From contig JAVKOQ010000354.1 of the NCBI GenBank assembly GCA_031835245.1, positions 1-52,316 of the forward strand: a stretch of 52,316 nucleotides of DNA. The letters run 5' to 3'. Under the pieces are notes generated by a model, which ran no database searches, was not told where the DNA came from, and saw only the letters and a list, made by a program, of their open reading frames with translations. The translations under genes were made by a program, and so were the position numbers. The DNA is from Balamuthia mandrillaris. Lineage: Eukaryota > Discosea > Longamoebia > Balamuthiidae. Shown here in pieces: positions 25,547 through 37,103 of this stretch (position 1 is its first letter; the number at the start of each line of letters is the position of its first letter).

Positions 25547-25948
25547 TTGGTTGTTTTTTGCTCCTCTTCCCAACAAAGGTGCGCCGATTCTAATTGCTTT
25601 GGCCTCTTGTCGTTGTCTGGTGGGGGGCCCGGTGGTTTCTGTCTTCTTCTTGTGTGGGGGTTTTGGGGGTGGCGGGGTGATGGGGAAATAAAAAAAAATA
25701 GAGTGCCGCAGAGACAATTTATGTTTTCTATTTTAGAATGTTCACCACCGCCGCGAACAACAGAGGAAGAAGCTGCATTCGCCTTGTGCTTTCACTTTTT
25801 TCTGTACATATTACAGCAAAGAGTAGCGGATGGATGAATTCAAGGTAGCTTTCTGGCGGAGGGGAGTCCACTTTTACCCTGCCTGATGCACAAAAAGGTC
25901 TCGTTTCGACTAAACTGCTATCACACTGGTCTCCATCTCAGGGGCGGG
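25547..25948. other. Intergenic region, no gene seen
   Basis: About 400 bp between the tRNA and the AlkB-type gene. It is G-rich around 25620-25690. No reading frame carries a recognisable motif. Confidence 0.4.
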
Positions 25949-26950
25949 TCAGTACTTCACCCGAAAAGTCAGGTTAACTCTGCTCGTCTTGATGCTCTTG
26001 TCTCGTGGGAGGGTGTGCAAGTAGAGCGACTGGCACTCGTTCTCCATCACCAGAAGAGAGCCGTTCGCCAGCCTGACCTTCGTCGCATCGGTATCATCCG
26101 TTTTCGAGCGGAAATAGAATAACCGTTCAGCACCTGTGTTGAAAAAAAAAAACATAAGTCAGCATACAAAGAGAACGAATAGCCAAGGAAAAAAAGTCAC
26201 GACAAACCCAAGCTAACAGAGGCAATGGGAGTGGTCTTTCCGATCTCCTCCCTGTCGCTGTGCCATCCGATGCTCTGCTTGCCGTCCTCATAGAAATTGC
26301 AGAGACACACGTTGAAGCGGACCTCCTTGCCGGTCTGCTCCTTGTACCAGCCCTCAACTCTGAGTTTGATGTCCAATAACTCCGGCAGCCAGTCCTGCAC
26401 CTCCAGGCTGGGCTGGTCCTTGTAAAAGTACTCCACACCTTTGTCCCCATACAGTACGGTGTGTCTGTTGGTCTGCGTGTTGATGCGCCATTCCAGGGCC
26501 TGGCTGAGGACCTCGTGGTAGCTGTTGGCCTCTTCCTTGTTGAGGAAGACAGGGTCGTAGTAGACACAGGGCACCTTGATGCCCTTCACCAGGTAAGGGT
26601 GCTGTCCCTCATCACTCTGTTCTTGTTGCTGTTGTTTTTGTTAGTGAAAGAGGGATAGAGAACGAGTGAGGTGAGGAGAGAGATTAAGTTTTTACCGTTG
26701 TGTAAGTGAATGCATGTTGCTCTTCTTCTTCCTCAGTTGTTGCTCTGGGACGTTGCATGGCAGACCAGCCCTGAGCTTTCGTTGTCTCGGTGGCGGCGGC
26801 AGAGGTCGACCTGAGCGGGGAGGGGTCTGAGGTCGTTGCCGCTGCGTTGCTCTTCGTGGCTACTGCGCCGCCGATGCGGGCGTTTCCTTGCCTCTTCCCT
26901 TTCACTTTCCTCTCCCTGTTATTCGCGGTGGTGGTGGTTGTTGTGGACAT
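25949..26950 (-). CDS. AlkB-type 2-oxoglutarate/Fe(II) dioxygenase (ALKBH2/3-like)
   Basis: Three exons. The first starts at 26950 (MSTTTTTTANNRERK), has a basic low-complexity head and ends FTYTT. It joins to QQEQSDEGQHPYLVKGIKVP, and a further junction joins ASVSLG to AERLFYF. The catalytic core is intact: NVCLCNFYEDGKQSIGWHSD contains the HxD iron ligands, SLYLHTLPRD supplies the distal His, and RVNLTFR is the 2-oxoglutarate and substrate Arg motif typical of AlkB proteins. The order and spacing fit DNA/RNA alkylation-repair enzymes that demethylate 1-meA and 3-meC. The basic N-terminal tail may help nuclear targeting or nucleic-acid binding. Confidence 0.88.
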
Positions 26951-27236
26951 CTTTCCCGGTAGCTCTTGTTGTGTGGTTCTTGCGAACTGTTCTCGTTTTT
27001 TCTCACTTACAACAACAATGATTAACCTGTATTTAAATATTGCATTATAGCTTTTCAGGGAACACTTTCTGAGAAAAAGAAAAATGCACGCGTTCTTTCG
27101 GTAATGTCGTGGCTTCGTTTCGTTGATAGCTTTCACGTTCAGCTCCTCCTCGGGAGAAGAAGAACAAAAGCAAAAAGAAAGAAAGACAAAACAATGAAAA
27201 AATAATATTTTTTGTTTGGAATGTTGTGTGGTGCAT

Positions 27237-27682
27237 CTACATGAACCAAGAAGCGCGCATGGCATTGGTAGCTCCCGATCCGTTGCCGTCTCCACCACCA
27301 TCACCCCCATCACCCCCGTCGCTACCAACATCATCTTCATAGCCATCCACCCAATCGGGGGCCTCCCCCTCCACGCAAATACCTCCCTCGCAGGTGCCCC
27401 ATGGCTCGCTGTGACAAACGCTTCCCTCCGCTCGAGGGACGGCATCCATGCACACCTCGGTGGTGGGATCGCAGTAGCTCGGCACCAAGCAGTCATGCTC
27501 AGGGGGTTCGCAGGAGACGCCTCGGCAGGGCTCGCAGTTTGTGAAGCAGCAGAGGTTGGGGTTGGAGAAGTCGCTCTCCTGATAGCTGCAGCCGCCGCCC
27601 GAATTGCAGAAGGAAGGACCACCCGTCCCGGAGTTACATCCGTAAGGCCAGTTACCAGCGCAGAATCCATCACAAGCTGCCC

Positions 27683-27731
<49 letters not shown>

Positions 27732-30700
27732 TCAGGGCAAGAAGATAGAATGAGAGAAGAGGAGGGGAGAGCGGCATGCGAGAAAGAGAGGAGAAGAGAG
27801 CAGAGAGGGGAGGAAAGGAAAAGAGAAGGTACATACTATTTTCACAATTATCTCCGTTGTATCCATTGTTGCATTGACAATAATAAGCAGTCTCTCCCAA
27901 AGGCATACAGACTCCATTGCCGCTACAGGTCACACCCTCGCAAGGATTGGCCTCGCAGGTGGGTCCAGTGAAGGGCGGTTCGCACACGCATGCAGCCGAC
28001 GCAGGAGCCAAAGTGCCTCCCAAATAACGAGCTGTACACTTGCCGTGAGGACCGCATCGAGCGGATGCGCAGATGTCCCTTTGGCAGTCAGGTCCGAAGA
28101 AACCGGCCTCGCAGCGACACTCGCCAGTTCCACAGTCGCAATAGGCGTTCTCTGGGCATTCCTCGGAGCAAAGTTCAGGACAGGAGAGCAGGGAGATTTC
28201 AGGGACTTCAGAGCAGTCGATGTCGGGCATGTCGGGATGTGCAGTGCATGCGCCACGACCCACCTCGGCGAAGTGGTTGACGTCATCGGCGTAGATCCAG
28301 CGGCGGTCGTGTTGGGATGTTGTGATATCAGGACAAGACCTTCCCTGCACGTCCAAACGGATTTGGTCAGGCTCCCAACGGTTTCCTTTAACGTTCGTGA
28401 AACGGATGGTTAATTAAAGAAACGGGAGTAAAGACTATATAAAGCGTACAAAAGTAGAAAAAGAATGAAGGGTAAGAAAGAATTACCGATAACAGGATCA
28501 GAGAACTCAATGATCCAGTTAGAAGGAATGTTGCCTCCATTCCGATGAACCACGTACTGATAGTCCAAATCGGCCAAGACGGGGATGGTGAAGCCTTCCT
28601 TGTTGGTGCCGCCAACCTTGTTAAATCTCATGTTCTGTTCAGTTATCTTCTGTCCGTTCTTATGCACCTCAACGGTGACAGTGCCTTGACTGCCCTCGGT
28701 GAGGCCTTGCGTGTAGATGTCCAATCGACGAAGAGGACCCTTGCAGATGATGCCTCCATCCCACTCTACTCCTAGGAGAACGCTAGAGGCAGTTACACAC
28801 TTGTCATCCAGGTCCAACAGATAGTCATGAGCTCCATGAACCAGAGATTGGTAGCCAGGAGGGAACATGATGCCATCAGGATTGGCAGCATCTTCCGGAG
28901 AGAGGGCGTAGATGGAACCCAAAGTAGGGTTCTCATCGGGACTCTCTCCTGCGTTCCAATCGATCCAAACGGAGGAAGTAACTTCAAAAGTGGGACGAAT
29001 GAAGATATACTGTGGATTGCACAACACTCCCGTTACGCCGATGTCGCAGTGATGGTTGGACTCAAACCTGAAGTTGCCTTTGAAAGTGCAGTCCTCAAAT
29101 AGGATAGTGCCGTGACCGGAGGCCAGGGCGGCAGTTCCAGCTTCGAAGAGGTAGTTCTTAAAGTGGGCAGAGCATCCATCCGCAAAGTTCTTGGTCTCCT
29201 TGTGGTAGATGGGTTGGTTGTTGTCGATGGCAATGTGGTTGCGGAACTGGATATCTCCGAGATGATAAGAGCCAACCCACGTGTTGTGGTAGTCCACGTT
29301 GTCGGAGAGGACGGCAGGCAAACCGCGAGAATAACCTTCATCATCAAAGGGGTCACACTGAGAGGTCCATCCATTCGCGTCCAAAGAGGTCTCCACGCGG
29401 CGGGGCCAGTCGGACGAAACAAAGTAGGTGCCGAAGCGACCATGTCCATGGCAAGTGTTGCCTTCCACTCGACCCAATGGCAAGTTTATGGTGCAGACTT
29501 GTCCTGTAGAGGTACCACGACCGTCAGGATCGAAGGAAGGATGGAAGAAGATGCCGTTGAAGCTGTTGGCAGCGCGGTTGCCGAGAAAGTGGTTGGTATG
29601 AGACAAACTCCAATAGGCAGCTTGGTTAAGGTTAGTATCTGCCTCCGCATTGTCCGTTCCAGGAATGGTACATCCGTTCTTGTCGCCCGTAAAGCTGTGA
29701 GGGCACAATACAGCATTGTACTCAACGTGATTATGAAGCTCATTGCCGTCTTCAATGTAGATGCCAGCTCCCCTCACGTCATACAGAGTGTTTTCGATGA
29801 CTTGGGCCAAGTGAGTGCCATGCACCACGATACCACGTTGCTGCGAAAACTCGACAGCATTGCCTCGCGCCAAGCAGTCAGGACAGTCTCTCATCAAATG
29901 GAAGTGAATGCAGTATCGAGCGGTCGCTCCACGATGGCCGCACTTCTCCACGCGTGCGTACTGTACTCGGTAGGTTCCTCCCTGACGCTCTCCGTTGCCA
30001 TGAAGCATGGTGTGGGATCCCACCGTGCAGATTCGGCCGTTATTGCCTTGACAAGGGCAGACGTCTTGGTCATCCACACAGTTGACGTGCTCAAAGTCAT
30101 CACCAGTGATGATCACATTGCGAGACATCATCAACACCTCAGCTTGCATGTATCTTTCCGGTCGTCCCAGGTACTCTTGGTCGGTGTAGCCTGTGGTGGA
30201 TAAAGCGTCGTCCGCCGCCAGCGTGATCCTGTTCTTGTTGATATCCTTGATGAAGAAGGCTTGGGCATTTCCTTGGGACTGTCTCTTGGTAGGAGCGATG
30301 GCAATGCGATCGCCGACCCTCCAGCCCATGTCCTCCACATCATGCATCAGGTGGAGCGTGTCCGTGCCTTCGTTGGCCGTGTGGCTCAACAGGGACCAAG
30401 TACGACTCAATGGACGGCCAGTGACCTCTACTATGGGGTAACCCACCTCCTGTGCTGCGTCCGAGACTACGCGGCTGCCGCCAAAGGCGCGTACGCTGAG
30501 GTGGGGGTGCTTCGCTCCGTTGTTCTTGAGGTAGATGTAGGCGTACTTGTCTTCCGAGGTGACCGTCAGGTTGAACACGCCGTTTAGCTCAGTGACCACG
30601 AAACCGCTGCACAGCCACTGCTCTTCCGCCGTTTGGCTCTCGTCTGTCCATTCAATAGTTCCCTTTACAGGAGTGAACAAGGAAAAAGATTAATAAGCCA

Positions 30701-31165
30701 TGAGAGCGACGGGAGACATACGGGAAGAGAAGATAGATAAGAGAGAAAAACGGAGAAGGAAGAGGGCAGAGAGAGAAGAGAGAGCAAAGACCGAACCTTA
30801 TTGATAATAGCGGCGACGTTGACGTTACCGTCCAGAGTAACGGTAACGCCATCCTCCACCACGCATGTACTAGAACTGCCGCAGGCGCTCTGGAATTCAG
30901 CCGCGTTCATGTCCTCGTCAATGGAGACTACAGCAGGAGAGCCCGGTCCTTTGGCGGAGCCCCGGCAGGCAGCCATGCCCGCCGGAAGGGGTACTCCGTA
31001 GGAGTCCTCTGTCAACAGCTCAAAGTCATCCAGGTAATCCGCTTGATCGCCGACGGCATATTGAGCGCCAACGAAGAAAGAAGCGTGAGGAAGAAGGAGA
31101 AACGCCGTCGCCAGAACGCTCAACAGCGAGAACCGTGGAAAACAAGAGTTCCGCGGGTTATTCAT
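27237..31165 (-). CDS. Secreted G8 / parallel beta-helix / EGF protein (complete)
   Basis: Four exons: 30797-31165, 28487-30662, 27837-28385 and 27237-27676. Exon 1 starts MNNPRNS and has a signal peptide (LLSVLATAFLLLPHASFFVG), then begins a G8-like domain (CVVEDGVTVTLDGNVNV). Exon 2 completes it and carries a right-handed beta-helix of PbH1 type: GDRIAIAPTKR, ITLAADDALS, YRVQYARVEKCGHRGATARY, IENTLYDVRGAGIYIEDG, then HNHVEYNAVLC. This layout is that of the PKHD1L1/CEMIP/TMEM2 relatives, some of which bind or degrade hyaluronan. Exons 3 and 4 encode EGF-like and cysteine-rich modules and an Asp/Gly tail. No transmembrane segment or clear GPI signal is seen, so it is probably secreted. The intron between exons 3 and 4 is largely (CT)n on the coding strand. 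It is the paralogue of the gene at the left edge. Confidence 0.85.
27690..27728 (-). repeat. (GA)n/(CT)n microsatellite in G8/EGF intron
   Basis: Nearly pure GA on the plus strand, CT on the coding strand, close to the 3' end of the intron between exons 3 and 4. Confidence 0.9.
27926..28164 (-). repeat. 239-bp tract identical to 374-612 (inverted copy)
   Basis: The reverse complement equals 374-612 at every base and lies wholly within exon 3 of the G8/EGF gene. The two flanks are diverged. Confidence 0.92.
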
Positions 31166-31924
31166 CTGTAGGTTCTATATTCGCCCCTTTTTCGTTTCTT
31201 GTGTAACTATCGTTGTTGTTGTTGTTTTAACAAAAAATACAAAAGAGTGGATGTATTACGCGGAGTCCTTAAAAAAGAACCCAGAGTTAACCACCAAATA
31301 GAAACGTATACCCACCTGAACAATAATCAAAGTGTAATAATAATAACGTAATGCTCCGATTGGTCTTTTCTGTGATTGCCCTATCTTACGATTGGTTGTT
31401 CACATGAATCACATTATTAAGCAACGGATTAGCCGAAACAAGGGGCAAAGAAATGCAAACAGAAAGAAAAAACAACGTGTGGGGTGGTATGATAAATAGT
31501 GGTGAATTTTTAATTAGGGAAAACCATACAAATGACGAGCTGGACGACAAAGACCAGAACGAAGAGAGCGCAGCGCCAAATAAAAAATCCTTAAAGCAGC
31601 GCCGGTAAAGGTGGTTTGCATTTTTCAGCATAGACCTATTAACACTGCCTTATGTTATTGCGTCCCGATATCACCAAAGTTGGGTCCTGTTCCTCGAATC
31701 CATTGGCCAACTGTAATCGGCGGACCTGTCTCTAAATACCGTTTCACAGCCTCTTTTCTTCTCTTCGCATCTTCATCATCTTCTTATTCATTCTCGCTTC
31801 TTCTTGCGCCGCGAAAACATAGTCGTCTAAAATAAAGTATACTAACAAAAACTTGTACATGTTGTAAATGATGATTAATGAAAATTGTAATAATAGAAAA
31901 AAATCGTGGCGGTTCTTATGGCTG
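31166..31924. other. Intergenic region upstream of the G8/EGF gene, with paired inverted CCAAT boxes
   Basis: About 760 bp without a supported gene. ATTGG (CCAAT on the minus strand) occurs at 31359-31363 and again at 31391-31395, 32 bp apart and roughly 195-230 bp before the G8/EGF start codon. A short moderately GC-rich patch lies near 31660-31740; I could not match it to a tRNA or snRNA. The 3' end of the upstream M60-like gene must also lie here. Confidence 0.45.
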
Positions 31925-34460
31925 TTAGCCGCTTCTTACACTCATGGGTGTGAGCTGCACATCCATCTGACGACCCAGCATGCTTCTGCGCCTTTTGATG
32001 AAGAAGAAAGCAGCAGCTCCGATTGCCAACAACACCACCACTGCTCCCACCGAGCTGACTGTGGCGCCGATGATGACTGCCGTCTTGTCGCCTGATGAAT
32101 CCTCCTCTTCCTTTGATGTATCATCTTCACCTGTGGTTCCATCCGCAGCATCCCCGTCGTCCACTCCGTCAGCTGATCCATCCGTTTCATCTGTGACTCC
32201 ATCCCCGCCATCCACAGAACCATCAGCATCATCCCCATCACCCCCGCTCTCTTTAGTGACCTTGGCTGTGACCTTTGCAGATTCCACCATGCCTCCTTCG
32301 TAATACACCACCGCTTTGTAGTCGTGTTCTCCTCTCTCTGGCCTGTCCTTGAAGGTGTATGGGTGAACCTTGACTGTGGCCAATGCTTCCCCATTCTTCT
32401 GAAACTCCACTCTTAAAATAGTGTGATAGTTGTCCTTCACCGTCGCTGTCACGGTGAGCAAGGCATCCACCACATACTCCTTGTTGGCAATAGGAGAATA
32501 GAGGGCAACTGTGGGAGGTGTTTTCTCGGGAAGAGTTTCTACGGAGGAGATGCCAGTTTCGGTGGAGATAAAGGCCAGGTCACCCAGGGGCAAGGCCACT
32601 GGGGTGGGAGCTGCACGAGAGATCAGCGGAGAGGGAAGCACCCAACCCACAGCAAGGTGATCGCCCCCTGAGCTTTCCGTCTGTCTGGCTTCAATGTAGT
32701 AGATTTGCCCTTCGTTCAGAGTGGCGTACCCAGGCTGTCACAAACAAACATTCACTGTGGTCAACGAAATGATGACTTGAAGAGGATGTGGATGAACAAC
32801 AAACAGAAAGACAACAAGAAGAAGTTCAAATAAGAATCACTTACCTTGTCCATGCGCCATGCTCCTTGATTGGTCCAGCTGGGAAGGGAAGTGATCTGAA
32901 CTTTGTTGGCTGGGTTGGAGTCGGAGGACAGGTACAACCACACCTTATCGTCACCAGCGAGGTAAAAGACATACTCCCCGGACACTGGGGCCTTTATGTA
33001 TCCTGTTACCACTCGGGTGTAATCATCACCAGCCCATGGTGCTGTGGAGAAGGTCTCCAGGTACCCTGTGTACGTAGGTGGTCCTGCCCGTTGCTCCCAT
33101 TAATAAATTGGTACGAAGGATGAGGTGACGGAGACAGAAAAATAAAGAACCTAACCGACAAGAAACGAAAACAGAGGACTTACCAGTAGGAATGGCATCA
33201 GGTGTCTGCCCCTTCCATCTTCTCTCCAACAAGCCCTTCTTGGCTTGCCCAGCCGGCATGCACGCCAACGTCACTTCTCCATATCCCACCATTCCTGCCT
33301 CTGTTGTCAATTTTATCATCAACTGCTTCACCCAAGGGACTTGCCTAGTGCTCACTTTCTTCAACGTCAATTCTCCTGTCTTCTTCACCTCAAAGTTCGA
33401 GCCAGTGTCGCCGTACACAATGACAGCACTCGCTAGAGGAGAAGTGGACTGGAACCGGACAATTCCGAGGAGGTCACCCACTTTGGCGGTGGCTGGGAAG
33501 GTGATGATGGTTGTGTGAACCACGGGAGCACTCTCCATCACTGCCAGGATGTTGACTGTGAACTGTATCTCCTTGGAGGAACGGGTGTTGGAGAAGGGAA
33601 TACCATCCCCTTCCACCTTCACTGTCAGACTCAAGGAACTGGGCGCTTGAGGAGGAACCTTCTGCAGGGTCAGCTCCCCGCTGAACTCGTCCAGCTTGAA
33701 GATCTTGTCCGTGTCCCCAGAGACAATGCTGAAATGATGAATCTCTCCGGGGTCCGCGTCCGTGGCCTTGAAGGTGTACAGCACGGAGAAGAGCTTGTCT
33801 TGCGGCACCTCCAAGGTGCCCGGGTTGGACAGGCTTTGGATGTCGGTGTTGCCGTTCCAGACGGCATAGTTCTTGGCCTTGATGGTCTGGATGACGGCAG
33901 TGGAGATGGGGTAGCCCTCCTTTCCCAGCCCGTACCGCAGGAAGTACTCCTGCAGGTCCCTCTCTGCTGCATCGCAGAACAGCAGAAAAAAGCGGTTCCT
34001 CTTGTAGTTGGCGTCCTTCTGGTCCAAGGCGTCCAGGCCGGCATCCGCCACTTTGTCCTGCATCCACGCCATCAAGCGGCTCAACGCCGTGCGATAGAGC
34101 TCCCAGCCAAAGGCCTCGGCTAGGTTGAAGTAAAAGTCGTAGGCATAGGCCGAGCCGCAAGCATCCGCCCAGGTGCTGCTGGCTGTGACCTTGTTCCTGG
34201 CCTTGATGCGCTCGTCCGCGTCCCAGGTGCCGTGGACGTTGTTGTCCCATGGGGAGCGGCGGTGGAGGAGCTGGTAGAGAAGGCCTGGCACCAGGTTCAC
34301 ATCCACCTCGCCATGAGTGGCAATGCCGTAATTCCCATCGAAGTCATCCTGTGTCGTTCAGAAGTTCATTCACGACAGGATTAAGTTATTTGCTTCTGAG
34401 AAGATTTAACACAAGAACAAGAAGGACAAGAACAAGAACAAGAACAAGAACAAGAACAAG

Positions 34461-34507
<47 letters not shown>

Positions 34508-36685
34508 CCAACACCACCACCAACATAACAATTCATAAGTATAACCTGAAAGGTATGGCCAAGTTCGTGATAGTATCCCCAGTCACCAGCTGTGCGAACT
34601 TCCTTCACTGTCTGTGAACCATCCCCGTACATCATCATCACCGGGAATCCTGCATGACCGTAGCCTGCCACGATGTTCCAATCCCCCATGGCTGCCTCTC
34701 CTCGTTTTCGGTACTTCTCATAGCCCATGTAATGATCTGCCATGTCCATCACCTTTTGCCAAAACTCTGCCACCTTTTCCCACAACAACACCACCATTCA
34801 GTCTTAATTAATGAAGGGGGGGGGGGAGGGGAGGGAGGGGTTGCTACACGAAAACAACAAACAAGCTTGCCCACAAACAACAACCGAGAAGAGAAAAATA
34901 ACCAACCTTGTGGGGTTCCTGGAGGGCTTGCAACGCTGCTCGGGGAGCATAGGCGATAAAAGTGGGAGTGTCTCCATACTTGCTCACCTTGCCTGTGGCA
35001 ACGAACCCCCAGCTTCCTGGGTTGTCCTTGGTTTTGCTGTTGAACTGCTCTTCCGTCTCCACTCCAACTCGGTATACCGGAGCCTCCAACACCTTCTTCA
35101 ACGTCACCGGCACCGTCCCGATGCTCTTCCCTGGAGGAGCCCAGAACCGAATCAGCCCGCCAAACACATTCCCAATGATGGTGGTCCTACTCGCCAACGC
35201 AAAGTGGCGTTCGAGCAAGGGAAAGCGGTTCCATTCGTCCCTGCCCCAAACAGCATCCACATGGTGTCCGATCTGCACCACCAAGCCCTTGTTGGCGAAC
35301 TCGGCAGGAATGACGATCTCCACCTCCTCTCCGGGGAAGGCGTAATATCCACTTTCGAACAGCCTTCCTCGATCTCCCCAGTTCATGAACTGATCTTTCG
35401 GCACGTCGTTGGCGTTGAGCACTATGGAGCGCTCCACCCGAGGTGCGGAGGCTGGAGGCAGACCCGGCCAGTGAGCAGCGCAAGGATGCACTCCATCAGG
35501 GAACAACTGACTGAAGGTGGTTGGGTCCTTGTCGAAGAGTGAGCTTTGGTACCTGGCCACAACCGCCTCCACCATATGGATGTCCGGTTTAATGGGATTG
35601 CTCTTGGTGGGACAGATCCAGCCCTTTTGTTGGGAGAGTGTCTGCAGAGCGGTTTGAAGGGAAGGCAGGGTTGGGGAGACCGCCAACACTTGAGATACGG
35701 CCTGAGAGGCAATCTTCAGCTCTGCTCCAGAAAGAGGGTTGCTCTCTTGGCTGGTCATTCTGTCCAGGGCGTTCAAAGCGGAATGGAAAATGGGAAAGGC
35801 CGTGTTGGCAACAGTGAGCGATTGCTCTGCTCCTTCCTCGCTGAAGAAAAGGCCAAAGTGGGCAAAGACCTGGTTGGCGGCGGCTCGTTTGTCATTGGCT
35901 AAAGCCCACGGAGTGGAGGCACCAACGAGACTGCCTCCTCCTTCGATGAAGTCCAACAAGGCTTGTTGGGCTGCGCTGGCGTCACCGGAGTGGAAGTTCA
36001 GCACTACCACGTCTACCCCTGTGATCACAACAAACAACAATTTCTTAGCATAGAAGGGGAAACAGAATAGAAAACCACAAGGCATAACAAACCAGAGAGT
36101 TGAGCGGCAGTGACAGAACTGATGGACTTTGTTTTGAAGTTTCGCTTGGTGTAAAAAGAACAACTCACCGTGCCCCCACCGCACCCCACCGTGATGTCTT
36201 CTGCCTTCTCCGCTCTTCCCGCCCACAACACCGCGTTGGCCAAAATCGAGGCCCTCCAGGTGTTGGCCTCGTTGTCCGTAAAGTCCACAAAGCCCGTGTG
36301 AGCAAAGGCCACAGCTCTGGCGGCGTTGGCACCTTGTTGGTCCTTGTAGCGACCGGCGGCTTCGTAGGCATACCGCCCAACTGCCGCTTTGGGAGCAGCC
36401 AACAAGACGGGGAAAGAAGACCTCCCGCTCATTGCCACCGAACCTTTTTATAGTTTTCTAACTTAGCGCTTGAAGTGGGAAACAACCACAACCGAAAAAC
36501 AAAGAACATGCCCAAGAAAGAGGCACGCATAACAAACCTGCCCACCCTGGTGCAATAGAAACAGTCTGGCCTCGAAGGCTTTCGGTAAGGGCAAGATAAT
36601 CGGAATCAATGGTCATTTGTCCGCTGCAGACTGAAAGGAGGTTTAACACCGCAAAGAAGCACAAAAACGGCGTAAGCTTGTGCAT
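31925..36685 (-). CDS. M60-like membrane-anchored metallopeptidase with PA14 and Asp/Gly stalk (copy A, motif intact)
   Basis: A multi-exon gene starting MHKLTPFLCFFAVLNLLSVC (signal peptide). Order: a TCAF/M60-associated N-terminal half ([15 protein letters not shown] start, VVVLNFHSGDASAAQQALLD, GWICPTKSNP, GVHPCAAHWPGLP); an M60 accessory beta region ([27 protein letters not shown]); and the peptidase core. WGYYHELGHTFQ has the HExxH zinc motif at an exon end, and after the intron ATHGEVDVNLV supplies the family's downstream Glu. Next come cadherin-like repeats (TFKATDADPGEIHHFSIV), a PA14 domain (VVTGYIKAPVSGEYVFYLAG, DDKVWLYLSS) and an Ig-like or bacterial-Ig segment. It ends with a DG-rich stalk, a transmembrane helix near the C-terminus and an RRR cytosolic tail. 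M60 peptidases cleave mucin-like glycoproteins, so a surface role in glycoprotein digestion or binding is plausible. Confidence 0.85.
34424..34507. repeat. (AAGAAC)n followed by (AAC)n microsatellite in M60 copy A intron
   Basis: Two adjoining simple repeats on plus: about six AAGAAC-type units, then about 17 AAC units. They lie within the intron that follows the HELGHTFQ exon. Confidence 0.88.
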
Positions 36686-36888
36686 CCTCCTTCTCCACTG
36701 AAGGCACCTCCTTCCCTGTTTTTAATATTGTTTGAGGTTTTAGAAAAGTGTATTTCGTTCGTCTGCTGCTTTTGAATGGGAAACAACAAACCGACGAACA
36801 GCTGTTGTTTCCAAAAATGGGAAATGAAGATGTCTTTTCGTCGGCTTGTGTCTGCAGCAAAATAAAGGTCAGAATACAAGAGCGAGAG

Positions 36889-37019
36889 AAGAGGAAGAGG
36901 AAGAGGAAGAGGAAGAGGAAGAGGAAGAGGAAGAGGAAGAGGAAGAGGAAGAGGAAGAGGAAGAGGAAGAGGAAGAGGAAGAGGAAGAGGAAGAGGAAGA
37001 GGAAGAGGAAGAGGAAGAA
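36889..37019. repeat. (GAGGAA)n hexanucleotide repeat between the two M60-like genes
   Basis: About 21 perfect tandem copies of a purine hexamer on plus. It lies 204 bp upstream of the copy A start codon and 85 bp beyond the copy B stop. It is noncoding: the open frames through it are only Glu, Lys or Ser runs. Confidence 0.9.
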
Positions 37020-37103
37020 AGAGAGCGACTAACCAGAATATAAATTAAAAAAAGAGTATTTGTTACATTTTGTAAAACACTGGTACTCCTGCTCCTGTTT
37101 TGT

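Noticed and set aside
31660..31740. Possible small RNA gene in the spacer before the G8/EGF gene
   Set aside because: I could not fold it as a tRNA or match it to U1-U6 or minor snRNA sequence landmarks.
36846..37043. Poly-Glu and poly-Arg/Lys frames across the hexanucleotide repeat
   Set aside because: Simple-sequence artefact in the spacer between two genes.
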